The notes: generated by a model from the letters alone, not told the origin. Counted from the first letter of the stretch, positions 1 to 13,662 are shown. The stretch: DNA of 64,000 nucleotides from Pedobacter sandarakinus (GCF_026240095.1 NZ_JAPIVG010000001.1:124001-188000), one strand, 5' to 3'. Program-made: numbers and translations.

Positions 1-4776
<4,776 letters not shown>

Positions 4777-5247
4777 AATCTTATATGTTTTCTATTTTTA
4801 AGCTTGATAAACCATTTATCAGGCAGCATGTTGATAGCAAATTGAATGCGGATCTGGCCGTTTTTAGGTGCCATTAGAAAATATATTATCTTCCGTTTTT
4901 TGACGTCAAATAGCTTAGGAGCAAGCGTATCTCGAAAATCTCACCTGCACTTGACTTGCTTAGAGATCATCTTTTAAACCCTACGAAAACATCAAAACTA
5001 ACCCTTTAGGTTTAGGGGTGTTAACTCAGAACCTGATCAATATTATATCCTAATTTTTCGGTCTAAAAGATGCATGTTTTTGAATACAGAAAAATGTTTC
5101 AAAAACTATACAGCGCCTATTCAGTTCCTGGTTTGTAAACTGTTTGGCTGTGGATAGCTCCTATCTGAAAGCTGTTAGAGAATTCCATTTGCATGCAGCT
5201 ATTGATGTAGATTGATCTTTTGTAATGAAGATGGTAGATTACTTTAT
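4777..5247. other. Intergenic region, no convincing gene
   Basis: This 471-base AT-rich gap should contain the SPFH promoter. The only start-to-stop frame worth noting is a 44-codon minus-strand ORF (4740-4874) that overlaps the 5' end of the SPFH gene. It has no recognisable motif and is probably chance. No terminator, repeat or RNA structure was recognised. Confidence 0.5.
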
Positions 5248-5520
5248 TTAAAAGCCCATTTCGTCTCGGTATTCTTGCTGTAACTCAAATAAGCATTTTG
5301 CACAGAGGCAACCATCATGTTGCTCGGAAATATACTGCACCTCATTGATACTGAGCTGTACCACACTGCACTGGCATTTGGTGTAGGCATTTGCTTTACA
5401 CTCGATAGCTGTTCCGCAACGTTCGCAAGGAATGATTTCGTGCTTGGTGTGTTTTTGAGTGTTCATAAGTTGAATGGTCATTAGTTCATTGGTGTTTGGT
5501 GCATCAAATGAATCAATCAT
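5248..5520 (-). CDS. Cysteine-rich CWC family protein
   Basis: A 90-residue protein with eight cysteines (32, 35, 41, 49, 51, 71, 73, 76) arranged as CERC, CxxxxxxxCQC and CLCAKC. This matches the small cysteine-rich CWC family, presumably a metal-binding fold. The function of the family is unknown. The ATG at 5520 gives a weakly conserved N-terminus, and the Met codons at residues 14 or 19 could be the true start. It lies downstream of nrdA in the same direction, but a terminator separates them. Confidence 0.75.
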   Translation of the reverse strand: MIDSFDAPNTNELMTIQLMNTQKHTKHEIIPCERCGTAIECKANAYTKCQCSVVQLSINEVQYISEQHDGCLCAKCLFELQQEYRDEMGF

Positions 5521-5556
5521 TGTCTAACGAAGTATTGCGGTAAACAAAAGTAAGAA

Positions 5557-5591
5557 CAAAAAAAAGGTTTCGAGCGTTTGCCCAAAACCTT
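5557..5591 (-). terminator. Rho-independent terminator after nrdA
   Basis: AAGGTTT (5564-5570) pairs with AAACCTT (5585-5591). On the minus strand the hairpin is followed by eight or more U residues, about 135 bases past the nrdA stop. Confidence 0.75.
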
Positions 5592-5726
5592 GTGTATTTT
5601 ATTGCTTTGCAATGTTCATCAGGTCATTTCCAATCATTCGAAATGTTTACTGGTTCAGTTGTTTTTGATGCATTATAAATGTATGTTTCAATGCAACATA
5701 AGTTGAACCAATGGCTAACAAATCTA

Positions 5727-8111
5727 CTATCCAGAACAACTAATGCAACCTTCTTCCATTGAGCAAACTGGTCCGTCAACAATTTCTTCTGCAACCTGGT
5801 CTGCTGTCATTTGTGCTGGAATAACGGCTTCAATGGCTTTTCCGCCCTGGTTTTCTACTGTAAATTTAACCGCTTGCGATGCTGCTTGCGTACGTAGGTA
5901 GTACATTCCAGTTTTCAAACCTTTCTCCCATGCATAGAAATGCATTGAAGTTAACTTCGAAGTGTTAGGTGCATTTACAAACAAGTTTAACGATTGCGAT
6001 TGACAGATATAAGCGCCACGATCTGCAGCCATGTCAATGATATTCCGCATTTTTATTTCCCAAACCGTTTTGTATAATTCTTTGATATAATCTGGAATAG
6101 ATGGAATAGCCTGGATAGAACCATTAGCCAATATGATTTGGTTTTTCATATCGTTGTTCCATAAACCTAATGCAACTAAATCTTTTAAAAGGTGCTTGTT
6201 CACCACAACAAACTCTCCACTTAAAACACGACGTGTATAAATATTTGATGTATATGGTTCGAAGCACTCGTTGTTACCTAAAATTTGTGAAGTGGAAGCT
6301 GTTGGCATTGGCGCTACCAATAATGAATTGTAAACGCCGTCTTTTACCACTTTTTTACGTAAATCTTCCCAATCCCATCTTCCACTGTCTGGTGTTACAT
6401 TCCATAAGTCGAACTGGAACTGACCTTTAGAAAGTGGAGAGCCTTTAAATGTTTGATATGCACCATTTTCAACTGCTAAATCGTGAGATGCCGTCATCGA
6501 TGCAAAATAAATGGTTTCGAAGATATCTTTGTTCAAACGTTTTGCCTCATCGCTTTCGAAAGGTAAACGCATTAAGATAAACGCATCTGCCAAACCTTGT
6601 ACACCTAACCCAACCGGACGGTGGCGCATGTTTGAGTTTTCTGCTTCCTGAACCGGATAGTAGTTATGGTCGATGATTTTGTTCAGGTTTAAAGTAGCCT
6701 GATAGGTAACATCGTATAATTTTTGATGATCAAATGCGCCATTAATTACGAAACGAGGTAAAGCCAATGAAGCCAAGTTACAAACCGCAACTTCATCTTT
6801 AGAAGTGTACTCGATAATTTCGGTACATAAGTTGGAACTCTTAATTGTACCGAGATTCTGTTGATTAGACTTACTATTAGCAGCATCTTTGAACAACATA
6901 TAAGGTGTACCTGTTTCAATCTGCGAGTCTAAGATGGCGAACCAAAGCTCTTGTGCCTTGATGGTTTTACGTCCCCTGCCTTCAGCTTCGTATTTTGTAT
7001 ATAAGGCTTCAAACTCTTTTCCAAAACAATCTGCTAAACCTGGCGCTTCATGCGGACAGAATAAAGTCCAATCACCATTGTCTTTAACACGTTGCATAAA
7101 CAAGTCGTTTATCCAAAGGGCATAAAATAAATCACGGGCACGCATTTCTTCTTTACCGTGATTTTTACGCAGGTCTAAAAACTCGAAAACATCAGCATGC
7201 CAAGGCTCTAAATAAATTGCAAAAGCACCTTTACGTTTACCTCCACCCTGATCTACATAACGGGCTGTATCATTAAATACACGCAACATTGGGATAATAC
7301 CGTTACTTGTACCATTTGTACCTCCTATGTAAGAACCAGTAGCGCGGATATTGTGAATGCTTAAACCAATACCGCCAGCACTTTGAGAGATTTTTGCCGT
7401 TTGTTTTAAGGTATCATAAATTCCTTCAATGCTATCATCTTGCATGGTTAGCAAGAAGCATGATGACATTTGAGGTTTCGGTGTAGCTGCATTAAATAAG
7501 GTTGGTGTAGCATGTGTAAACCAACGCTCGCTCATTAGATTATAGGTTTTAATTGCACTTTCGATATCTTCTTTATGGATACCAACAGATACCCGCATAA
7601 ATAAATGTTGTGGGCGCTCTACAATTTTACCATTAACTTTTAATAAATATGATTTCTCTAGGGTTTTGAAACCAAAATAATCGAAACCAAAATCGCGATC
7701 GTAGATAATAGAACTATCTAAAATATCGGCATTTTTTTCAATAATCTCATACACGTCATCAGCAATAAGTGGTGCTGCTTTTTGTGCTTTTGGGTCGAAG
7801 TACTCGTACAACATTTTCATCGTACCCGAGAATGATTTTGTGGTGTTTTTATGCAAATTGGAAACCGCAATACGTGAGGCTAACAAAGCATAATCTGGGT
7901 GTTTCGTTGTTAACGATGCCGCAGTTTCAGCCGCCAGGTTATCTAACTCTGAGGTAGTTACACCATCGTATAAACCCTCAATTACCTTTTTGGCAACATC
8001 AATCGGATCTACAAGATCGGCATTCAAGCTATAGCAAAGCTTTTGGATACGTGCCGTGATTTTGTCAAATTGCACCGCTTCTCTACGGCCATCTCTTTTT
8101 AGTACGAACAT
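5727..8111 (-). CDS. nrdA: Ribonucleoside-diphosphate reductase, alpha (large) subunit, class I
   Basis: Catalytic subunit that reduces ribonucleoside diphosphates to deoxyribonucleotides; 794 residues, full length. An ATP-cone domain occupies about residues 1-95. Active-site residues are visible: Cys218 in SSCFLL, the Asn427-x-Cys429-x-Glu431 triad in NLCTE, Cys444 in VAVCNLAS, and the C-terminal shuttle pair Cys789/Cys792 in CISC. From recall, these active-site positions coincide with those of the human large subunit, so this is a eukaryote-like class Ia enzyme. It follows nrdB by 127 bases on the same strand and is presumably co-transcribed; a terminator lies downstream. Confidence 0.98.
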   Translation of the reverse strand: MFVLKRDGRREAVQFDKITARIQKLCYSLNADLVDPIDVAKKVIEGLYDGVTTSELDNLAAETAASLTTKHPDYALLASRIAVSNLHKNTTKSFSGTMKMLYEYFDPKAQKAAPLIADDVYEIIEKNADILDSSIIYDRDFGFDYFGFKTLEKSYLLKVNGKIVERPQHLFMRVSVGIHKEDIESAIKTYNLMSERWFTHATPTLFNAATPKPQMSSCFLLTMQDDSIEGIYDTLKQTAKISQSAGGIGLSIHNIRATGSYIGGTNGTSNGIIPMLRVFNDTARYVDQGGGKRKGAFAIYLEPWHADVFEFLDLRKNHGKEEMRARDLFYALWINDLFMQRVKDNGDWTLFCPHEAPGLADCFGKEFEALYTKYEAEGRGRKTIKAQELWFAILDSQIETGTPYMLFKDAANSKSNQQNLGTIKSSNLCTEIIEYTSKDEVAVCNLASLALPRFVINGAFDHQKLYDVTYQATLNLNKIIDHNYYPVQEAENSNMRHRPVGLGVQGLADAFILMRLPFESDEAKRLNKDIFETIYFASMTASHDLAVENGAYQTFKGSPLSKGQFQFDLWNVTPDSGRWDWEDLRKKVVKDGVYNSLLVAPMPTASTSQILGNNECFEPYTSNIYTRRVLSGEFVVVNKHLLKDLVALGLWNNDMKNQIILANGSIQAIPSIPDYIKELYKTVWEIKMRNIIDMAADRGAYICQSQSLNLFVNAPNTSKLTSMHFYAWEKGLKTGMYYLRTQAASQAVKFTVENQGGKAIEAVIPAQMTADQVAEEIVDGPVCSMEEGCISCSG

Positions 8112-8238
8112 AATTTTTGAGATTTATTTTTTTTATCTAATCGTGATTAATAATCATCAAGACGCTTATTCACATTTATATTTTTTTCCTGGTACGAAGC
8201 AACAAGACTTCAAACCATCAATCGTTAACTATTAAGCT

Positions 8239-9210
8239 TTAGAAGTCTTCATCCAGAGAAAACGCCTGCGCTTTATTATCGGCAGAAGTTAATACGCCAC
8301 TTTTTTGATAATCGCCAACGCGTTTCTCGAAGAAATTGGTTTTTCCTTGCAAAGAAATCATCTCCATAAAATCGAAAGGATTGGTGGCGTTATAAATTTT
8401 CTTGTAGCCTAATTCCTGTAACCACCTGTCGGCAACAAACTCAATATATTGACTCATTAACTTAGCATTCATGCCAATTAGCGCAACTGGCAAAGCATCA
8501 GTAACAAATTCTTTCTCAATTTCAACTGCGTCGCTGATGATCGAATGAACTTGCTCTTCACTTAATTTATTGCTTAACATGCTATACAATAAACAAGCAA
8601 ATTCGCAGTGAGAACCTTCATCTCTTGAAATTAACTCATTACTGAAAGTTAAACCCGGCATCAAGCCGCGTTTCTTTAGCCAAAAAATTGAACAAAAACT
8701 TCCGCTAAAGAAGATACCCTCTACTGCAGCAAATGCCACCAAGCGTTCTGCAAAAGTTCCGTTATCTATCCAACGTAAAGCCCATTCTGCCTTTCTTTTT
8801 ACAGCGGGCACGGTATCAATAGCATGAAACAATCTATCTTTCTCTTCTGGATCTTTGATATAGGTATCAATTAATAATGCATAGGTTTCGGCATGGATGT
8901 TTTCCATCATAATTTGGAAACCGTAGAAACAACGTGCTTCAGGCAACTGCACCTCGCTCATAAAATTCACAGCCAGGTTTTCGTTTACGATGCCATCACT
9001 AGCAGAGAAGAAGGCAAGAATGTGAGAAATAAAATGTCTTTCTCCATCATTTAAACTATCCCAGTGTTTTTGATCATCAGACAGATCAATTTCTTCTGCT
9101 GTCCAAAAACTTGCTTCAGTTTTTTTATACATTTCCCAAATAGCTGGGTATTTAATGGGTAATAATACAAACCTGTCTTTGTTCTCTTGTAGTAATAATT
9201 CTTGTTCCAT
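8239..9210 (-). CDS. nrdB: Ribonucleoside-diphosphate reductase, beta (small) subunit, class I
   Basis: Radical-generating subunit of class I ribonucleotide reductase, 323 residues, ferritin-like helical fold. Metal ligands include Asp72, Glu103 and His106 in MENIHAET. Tyr110, four residues after His106, fits the position of the radical tyrosine, so a tyrosyl-radical enzyme rather than a class Ic type is likely. The C-terminal tail ends in LDEDF, which resembles the peptide that docks on the large subunit. It is the first gene of the nrdB-nrdA pair, preceded by a long 450-base gap with a candidate promoter and operator near 9450. Confidence 0.97.
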   Translation of the reverse strand: MEQELLLQENKDRFVLLPIKYPAIWEMYKKTEASFWTAEEIDLSDDQKHWDSLNDGERHFISHILAFFSASDGIVNENLAVNFMSEVQLPEARCFYGFQIMMENIHAETYALLIDTYIKDPEEKDRLFHAIDTVPAVKRKAEWALRWIDNGTFAERLVAFAAVEGIFFSGSFCSIFWLKKRGLMPGLTFSNELISRDEGSHCEFACLLYSMLSNKLSEEQVHSIISDAVEIEKEFVTDALPVALIGMNAKLMSQYIEFVADRWLQELGYKKIYNATNPFDFMEMISLQGKTNFFEKRVGDYQKSGVLTSADNKAQAFSLDEDF

Positions 9211-9446
9211 ACCTGATACTTATTTCTTCTATTTAAACAGAGCCGACAAAACCACGCATCCATCAATTTTAATATGATGATTGAAATGTTTTGTATTAAA
9301 ACTCTAGTGAAAGTGCTAACCCTTGCATTTGGCAAACAACTGAGTTATTAGTCGAGAAAATTTATATCGTTATCAGAGAGATATACCTGTAAATTACTAA
9401 AAACTAAGCTTTTATATTTGTTTTCAAGCGCAAGAAGTTAAAGAAC

Positions 9447-9464
9447 TTTGTTATAACAAATATA
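9447..9464 (-). promoter_or_regulatory. Candidate nrdBA promoter overlapping a 14-bp palindrome
   Basis: TTTGTTATAACAAA at 9447-9460 is a perfect palindrome. A minus-strand -7 box TATATTTG at 9457-9464 overlaps it, so the predicted start of transcription falls inside the palindrome. That is a layout expected of a repressor site. The leader to nrdB would be about 240 bases. No closer TAnnTTTG match was found in the gap. Confidence 0.4.
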
Positions 9465-9553
9465 TAGAAGCAGGCCGTTTTTTGTGAACCAAAGTTGTTA
9501 ACACTACCATGAAACTGGTGGATAAAACAATCAGCTAAATATCATTTTTAAGC

Positions 9554-9590
9554 AAAAAAAAAGCTAATTGTTTCTTTTCAAGGGTTTAGC
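9554..9590 (-). terminator. Probable weak terminator after the RlpA-like gene
   Basis: A five-base stem (GCTAA/TTAGC, 9563-9567 with 9586-9590) is followed on the minus strand by nine U residues. The stem is short, so this is tentative. Confidence 0.4.
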
Positions 9591-9660
9591 AAACAGAAAT
9601 TAGTGTTAATAACTTAAATCGGAGTTGTAAACCGACTGTAAATTAGAGCAAAATGGTGTA

Positions 9661-10041
9661 TTACTCTACAGTATAACTAAGCTTAACCTTAGCAACACCT
9701 TTGCTGTAGATACCGATCTGTTTAGCAGCACTTTCGGATAGATCTATAGCCAGTTTTTTTGAGAAAGGACCACGATCGTTTACCTTTACGACAACTGATT
9801 TTCCGTTATCAGGATTAGTTACTGTGATCATGGTACCGAATGGCAAAGTGCGGTGGGCGGCAGTAAGTTTTTTAGCCCGATATTTTGCGCCGCTTGTAGT
9901 TCGGCGGCCTTCGAATTTTCTGTGGTAATAAGTGGCGAGAACTGTTTTTTTAATACTATCAGGCTCGTTTGATGAACCATCAGTTTGTGCTTTACCTTGT
10001 AAAAACAGGAAACAAATACTTAATAGCAGAAAATACTTCAT
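9661..10041 (-). CDS. RlpA-like double-psi beta-barrel protein (septal ring lytic transglycosylase family)
   Basis: A secreted 126-residue protein with a signal peptide (residues 1-18, ending GKAQ) and a single RlpA/expansin-like double-psi beta-barrel. Typical motifs are TTSGAKY, LPFGT, VNDRGPF and the Asp in AIDLS. In E. coli and Pseudomonas, RlpA cleaves or binds peptidoglycan strands lacking stem peptides. This short version has no SPOR domain, so septal targeting cannot be assumed. It has its own -7 box 27 bases upstream. Confidence 0.9.
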   Translation of the reverse strand: MKYFLLLSICFLFLQGKAQTDGSSNEPDSIKKTVLATYYHRKFEGRRTTSGAKYRAKKLTAAHRTLPFGTMITVTNPDNGKSVVVKVNDRGPFSKKLAIDLSESAAKQIGIYSKGVAKVKLSYTVE

Positions 10042-10067
10042 AGGCTAAAATTTCTTTATCGAGCCTG

Positions 10068-10075
10068 CAAATATA
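10068..10075 (-). promoter_or_regulatory. -7 promoter box of the RlpA-like gene
   Basis: TATATTTG on the minus strand, a perfect TAnnTTTG match, 27 bases before the start codon. Confidence 0.6.
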
Positions 10076-10128
10076 AGCATTTAGTTTATAATCAATAAAT
10101 TGTGGAAAAGTGAAGGAAATACTGGCAG

Positions 10129-10161
10129 CAAAAAAGGCGTGCAACTTGATGTTACACGCCT
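10129..10161 (-). terminator. Rho-independent terminator after msrB
   Basis: AGGCGTG (10135-10141) pairs with CACGCCT (10155-10161). The inner AAC/GTT extends the stem, and a U6 run follows on the minus strand. It lies 24 bases after the msrB stop. Confidence 0.8.
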
Positions 10162-10184
10162 CTACCTAACCCATCTATTCCACC

Positions 10185-10688
10185 TTATTTCTTATCAGGA
10201 ACGAAATTCATTGAGATTGAGTTTACGCAATGACGGGTGTCTTTATTTGTAAATCCTTCTCCCAAAAATACGTGCCCTAAGTGAGCCTTACAGTTCGCAC
10301 AAACAATCTCTGTTCTCGATCCATCCGGATCAGGAATGCGCTTAACGGCACCTTTAATTTCGTCATCAAATGCTGGCCAACCACAGCGAGCATCAAATTT
10401 ACTTTCAGAACGGTACAATGGTGCATCGCAACGTTTACAGGTATAGGTACCTTTTTCTGTTGTATGCTCATACTTACCTGTACCAGGATATTCTGTTCCT
10501 TTATTAACAATTACGCGTTCTTCTTCTGGTGTTAATGTATTCCAATTCATTTTTTTCTTTGCTATAATGTTTTCTGGTTGCGTTGTCGATTTGGTTTCTT
10601 TCTTTTCTTGCTTTTGTGCACATGCAGATAAAGCTGTAACTAACACAACAGCCGTGACCAAAAATAGTTTATTTAACATCGTTCTCAT
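10185..10688 (-). CDS. msrB: Peptide-methionine (R)-S-oxide reductase, lipoprotein form
   Basis: Repairs methionine-R-sulfoxide in oxidised proteins. The 167-residue protein starts with a lipoprotein signal (ALSAC, lipidated Cys23), so it acts in the cell envelope rather than the cytosol. The SelR domain (about 48-163) shows the two zinc CxxC pairs (Cys84/87 and Cys130/133), RCGWPAF with a possible resolving Cys102, and the catalytic Cys154 in RHCVNS. It is monocistronic with a strong terminator. Confidence 0.95.
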   Translation of the reverse strand: MRTMLNKLFLVTAVVLVTALSACAQKQEKKETKSTTQPENIIAKKKMNWNTLTPEEERVIVNKGTEYPGTGKYEHTTEKGTYTCKRCDAPLYRSESKFDARCGWPAFDDEIKGAVKRIPDPDGSRTEIVCANCKAHLGHVFLGEGFTNKDTRHCVNSISMNFVPDKK

Positions 10689-10817
10689 ACCACAATATAC
10701 GCCATAAATTTAACTTTGGTTTGCTGGCTTAAGGGTTTGGCTTAGTGTTTACAAAGGGATGATATTTGAAGTCTTTTACCACAGAAATAAGGATTTTTTT
10801 TTTGCATCAGAAATATA

Positions 10818-11280
10818 TGCCACGGAAGACACAGAATCGATTTTTTATGGAATAAATGCCTTAAGTATTTTGCCACGGAAACACGGAAGACACGGAATTA
10901 ATTTTTCAAAGAATAACTGCATCAAGTAGTTATGCCACGGAAACATGGATGACACGGAATTGATTTTCTATAGAATAAATGCCTCAAGTATTTTTGCCAC
11001 GGAAACACGGAAGACACAGAATCGATTTTTTATGGAATAAATGCCTTAAGTATTTTGCCACGGAAACACGGAAGACACGGAATTAATTTTTCAAAGAATA
11101 ACTGCATCAAGTAGTTATGCCACGGAAACATGGATGACACGGAATTGATTTTTTATAGAATAAATGCCTCAAGTATTTTGCTACCGAAACACGGAAGACA
11201 CGGAATTAGTTTTTTAGAGAATAACTGCATCAAGCATTTATACCGCGGAAGACACAGAATTAATTTTTTAAAGAATAACA
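10818..11280 (+). repeat. Tandem array of ~62-bp repeats with a 185-bp higher-order period
   Basis: Eight diverged copies of a unit opening TGCCACGGAAACACGGAAG start near 10818, 10871, 10933, 10995, 11056, 11118, 11180 and 11241. Each continues with GACACGGAATT, an AT-rich stretch, then AATAACTGCATCAAGTA or AATAAATGCCTCAAGTA. Units 1-3 match units 4-6 in order (for example 10871-10960 and 11056-11145 are nearly identical), so a three-unit block of about 185 bp was itself duplicated. The last unit runs into the stop codon of the GxxExxY gene. Confidence 0.95.
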
Positions 11281-11660
11281 CGCCGGATTTCTAAAGTTGG
11301 TTTACCAAAGTTTAAAACTAAGCCAACTTTGCATTCAGAGCATTTTAAATAGTTTATAGCCTGAGCCAAATCTTCATTCGCAATGCCACTTTTAGCTTTA
11401 ATTTCTAGGATTACAGAGTCGAATATTATAAAATCAGCGTAAAAACTATGAGGTAATAAAACATCTTTATAGTAAACTGGGTAGTGTTTTTCTCGCTCAA
11501 AGAAATATCCTCGGCTTTCCAACTCAATATAAAGTGCATCTTTGTAAACAATTTCCAAAAATCCACTACCTAAATGTTTGTGAACTTCAATTGCAACATT
11601 GATAATTAAATCGGTTTCATTTTTATAGGGAAGATTATCTTGTCTTATTCGATAATCCAT
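11268..11660 (-). CDS. GxxExxY family protein (PD-(D/E)XK nuclease-like)
   Basis: A 130-residue protein with the family signature Gly33-x-x-Glu36-x-x-Tyr39 (GFLEIVY). It also has a possible PD-(D/E)XK-like catalytic set: Asp76 in ADF and Glu86-x-Lys88 in EIK. No biochemical role is established for the family. The gene is intact but sits inside a repeat island. Its last codons (Val-Ile-Leu-stop) lie in the final unit of the array downstream. Inverted copies of the repeat core lie upstream, next to a broken second copy of its 5' end. It may be a small repeat-associated mobile unit, which is inference. Confidence 0.88.
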   Translation of the reverse strand: MDYRIRQDNLPYKNETDLIINVAIEVHKHLGSGFLEIVYKDALYIELESRGYFFEREKHYPVYYKDVLLPHSFYADFIIFDSVILEIKAKSGIANEDLAQAINYLKCSECKVGLVLNFGKPTLEIRRVIL

Positions 11661-11712
11661 AAAAGATAATTTTAAACTAATCTACCAAAAATCTCAAAAT
11701 TCATCCTTTTTC

Positions 11713-11741
11713 TTTTCCGTGTATTCCGTGTTTCCGTGGCA
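11713..11741 (-). repeat. Inverted copy of the array repeat core, upstream side of the GxxExxY gene
   Basis: The forward strand reads TTCCGTGTATTCCGTG followed by TTTCCGTGGCA, the reverse complement of the array unit's opening. Together with the array at 10818-11280 it flanks the gene as an inverted repeat. Confidence 0.85.
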
Positions 11742-11745
11742 ATCA

Positions 11746-11866
11746 CTTTGTAAACAATTTCCTAAAGCCCACTACCTTAATGTTTGTGAACTTCAATTGC
11801 AGCATTGATAATTAAATCGGTTTCATTTTTATAGGGAAGATTATCTTGTCTTATTTGATAATCCAT
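11746..11866 (-). pseudogene. Truncated, inactivated 5' fragment of a second GxxExxY gene
   Basis: Positions 11746-11936 repeat 11540-11730 at a constant offset of 206 bases with scattered substitutions and no indels. The copy retains an ATG at 11866 and codons 1-29 of the GxxExxY protein. The codon for Leu30 has become TAA, another in-frame stop TAG follows five codons later, and the copy ends after about 40 codons. The rest of the gene is absent, and the inverted repeat core at 11713-11741 lies just beyond the break. Confidence 0.88.
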
Positions 11867-11920
11867 AAAAGATAATTTTAAACTAATCTACCAAAAATCT
11901 CAAAATTCATCCTTTTTCTT

Positions 11921-11937
11921 TTCCGTGTATTCCGTAG
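11921..11937 (-). repeat. Decayed second inverted repeat core
   Basis: TTCCGTGTATTCCGTAG is the start of the inverted core at 11715-11730, cut short. It belongs to the 206-base-offset duplication. Confidence 0.7.
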
Positions 11938-11941
11938 CAAC

Positions 11942-11976
11942 AAAAAAAGCGTCCCGAATTTAATCGAAACGCTTTT
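11942..11976 (-). terminator. Rho-independent terminator after sucD
   Basis: AAAAGCGT (11945-11952) pairs with ACGCTTTT (11969-11976). A run of seven U residues follows on the minus strand, 22 bases past the sucD stop. Confidence 0.75.
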
Positions 11977-11997
11977 CGCTATATAGACTTTAAAACC

Positions 11998-12870
11998 TTA
12001 CTTTGCTAACTCTTCTGCCATTGCAGCGCCAATCTCAGCAGGACTTTCTACAACACGAATACCACACTCACGCATGATTTTCATTTTGGCCGCAGCAGTA
12101 TCGTCTGCACCGCCAACAATTGCACCTGCATGCCCCATTCTGCGTCCTGGAGGCGCTGTTTGGCCAGCAATGAAACCTACAACAGGCTTAGTGCCGTTTT
12201 CTTTGATCCATTTTGCTGCGTCGGCTTCCATACCACCACCAATTTCACCAATCATAATGATGCCGTGGGTTTCTGGATCGTTCATTAATAACTTAACCGC
12301 TTCAACAGTTGGCGTACCAATAATTGGATCGCCTCCGATACCAATTGCTGTAGTAATACCTAAACCAGCTTTAACAACCTGATCTACCGCCTCGTAAGTT
12401 AAGGTTCCTGATTTGGAAACCACACCCACATTACCCTTTTTGAAAATAAAGCCTGGCATGATACCAATTTTTGCTTCATCTGCAGTAATAATACCTGGGC
12501 AATTAGGGCCGATTAACGTAACATCACGATCGGAAATATATTCTTTTACCTGGATCATGTCCTTAGTAGGAATGCCCTCAGTAATACAAACAATTACTTT
12601 AATACCACCTTCGGCAGCTTCCATAATCGCATCGGCAGCAAAAGCCGGCGGAACGAAAATGATAGATACATTTGCTCCTGTTTTATCAACAGCATCTTTA
12701 ACAGTATTAAAAACAGGCTTATCTAAATGCATTTGCCCACCTTTGCCAGGGGTAACACCACCAACTACGTTTGTACCGTATGCAAGCATCTGCTCAGCAT
12801 GGTAAGTTCCTTCGTTTCCGGTAAAACCCTGAACGATAACCTTAGAATCTTTATTTACTAAAACGCTCAT
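11998..12870 (-). CDS. sucD: Succinate-CoA ligase (ADP/GDP-forming), alpha subunit
   Basis: TCA-cycle enzyme that interconverts succinyl-CoA and succinate with substrate-level phosphorylation; 290 residues, the usual length. It shows the CoA-binding Rossmann region ([17 protein letters not shown]), the IGPNCPG loop, and the C-terminal GHAGAI motif containing the phosphorylated histidine. The beta subunit gene (sucC) is not adjacent, which is common in Bacteroidetes. It has its own -7 box 18 bases upstream and a terminator, so it is a single-gene unit. Confidence 0.97.
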   Translation of the reverse strand: MSVLVNKDSKVIVQGFTGNEGTYHAEQMLAYGTNVVGGVTPGKGGQMHLDKPVFNTVKDAVDKTGANVSIIFVPPAFAADAIMEAAEGGIKVIVCITEGIPTKDMIQVKEYISDRDVTLIGPNCPGIITADEAKIGIMPGFIFKKGNVGVVSKSGTLTYEAVDQVVKAGLGITTAIGIGGDPIIGTPTVEAVKLLMNDPETHGIIMIGEIGGGMEADAAKWIKENGTKPVVGFIAGQTAPPGRRMGHAGAIVGGADDTAAAKMKIMRECGIRVVESPAEIGAAMAEELAK

Positions 12871-12887
12871 GTATCAATTTTTTTGTG

Positions 12888-12895
12888 CAAAGCTA
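12888..12895 (-). promoter_or_regulatory. -7 promoter box of sucD
   Basis: TAGCTTTG on the minus strand, a perfect TAnnTTTG match, 18 bases before the ATG. The leader would be only about 10 bases. Confidence 0.6.
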
Positions 12896-13135
12896 ATATT
12901 ATTGCGGGGAAAGTCAAACCGAAAAGCATAATATTTACCTGGTATGACTAGGAAATTTCGCTTAAAAGCATTCGACCAATTTCTGAAACTGCATCGCTAA
13001 TGCCCCGAGCCTGGCAACTTAAATATCAAGACAAAGTTGGGCAGCTAAATGATTAAGTACAAATAATGGGAAGTTGCTTCGATAGATGTGACCAATTGAT
13101 AATCTAGTTACTAAATAAATAGTAAATTAGAACCA

Positions 13136-13555
13136 ATGAAATACATCCTGATACTAAGTGTTATGTTATTACTATCTGTCGAAATGACTTCTGCTCAAAA
13201 CACAGATACAATAAAGTACATTCTTGAAAACGACCTACAGATTGCCAAGAAGGAGCCTGGAACCCATGCAGGTGGCGGAGAAACAATTGGTTTTAGCTTT
13301 TTTGCCGACGCTAAAAACCTTAAAACAGTATTCAAAAAGCGAATACTAAAGCCCGGTTCTGCCATTGGTTACCACCTTCAAAAGGAAGATGAGATCTACT
13401 ATATTCTTCGAGGTTTTGGTGTAATGCAAATGGATGGAAAAACTTTTCAAGTAAAGCCAGGCGATGCCATATTAACAAGACCGGGTAGTTCGCACGGCAT
13501 AAGACCCCAAACTGAGCAGGATTTGGAGATTATGATTGTTTATGAGAAAAAGTAG
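13136..13555 (+). CDS. Secreted cupin-domain protein
   Basis: A 139-residue protein with a signal peptide (residues 1-20, ending TSAQ) and a single cupin-2 beta-barrel. The first cupin motif is represented by GYHLQKEDEIYYILRG, with metal-ligand candidates His, Glu and Glu. The second is PGDAILTRPGSSHGI, with His. Exported single-domain cupins of this type have no assigned substrate. It stands alone between oppositely directed sucD and a VIT-family gene. Confidence 0.8.
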   Translation: MKYILILSVMLLLSVEMTSAQNTDTIKYILENDLQIAKKEPGTHAGGGETIGFSFFADAKNLKTVFKKRILKPGSAIGYHLQKEDEIYYILRGFGVMQMDGKTFQVKPGDAILTRPGSSHGIRPQTEQDLEIMIVYEKK

Positions 13556-13637
13556 CTTTCCAAATGATATAACTGCAAATTTTGGAACATCGCTAATTTT
13601 GCTGCGTTTTATTGGGAATGATGATTAATCAATCCAT

Positions 13638-13662
13638 CATTTCGAGCGAAGCCTAGAAATCT
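13638..13662. repeat. REP-like palindromic element
   Basis: The sequence begins CATTTCGAGCGAAGCC and ends TAGAAATCT. ATTTC at one end pairs with GAAAT at the other. Similar intergenic copies are common in Pedobacter and Flavobacterium genomes. One copy was recognised here. Confidence 0.45.

Noticed and set aside
9519..9530. GGTGGATAAA resembling a DnaA box upstream of nrdB
   Set aside because: It has a mismatch to TTATCCACA, is a single copy, and lies upstream of the predicted promoter.
10818..11280. CRISPR array
   Set aside because: The units are continuous ~62-base tandem repeats with no unique spacers, and no cas genes are present.
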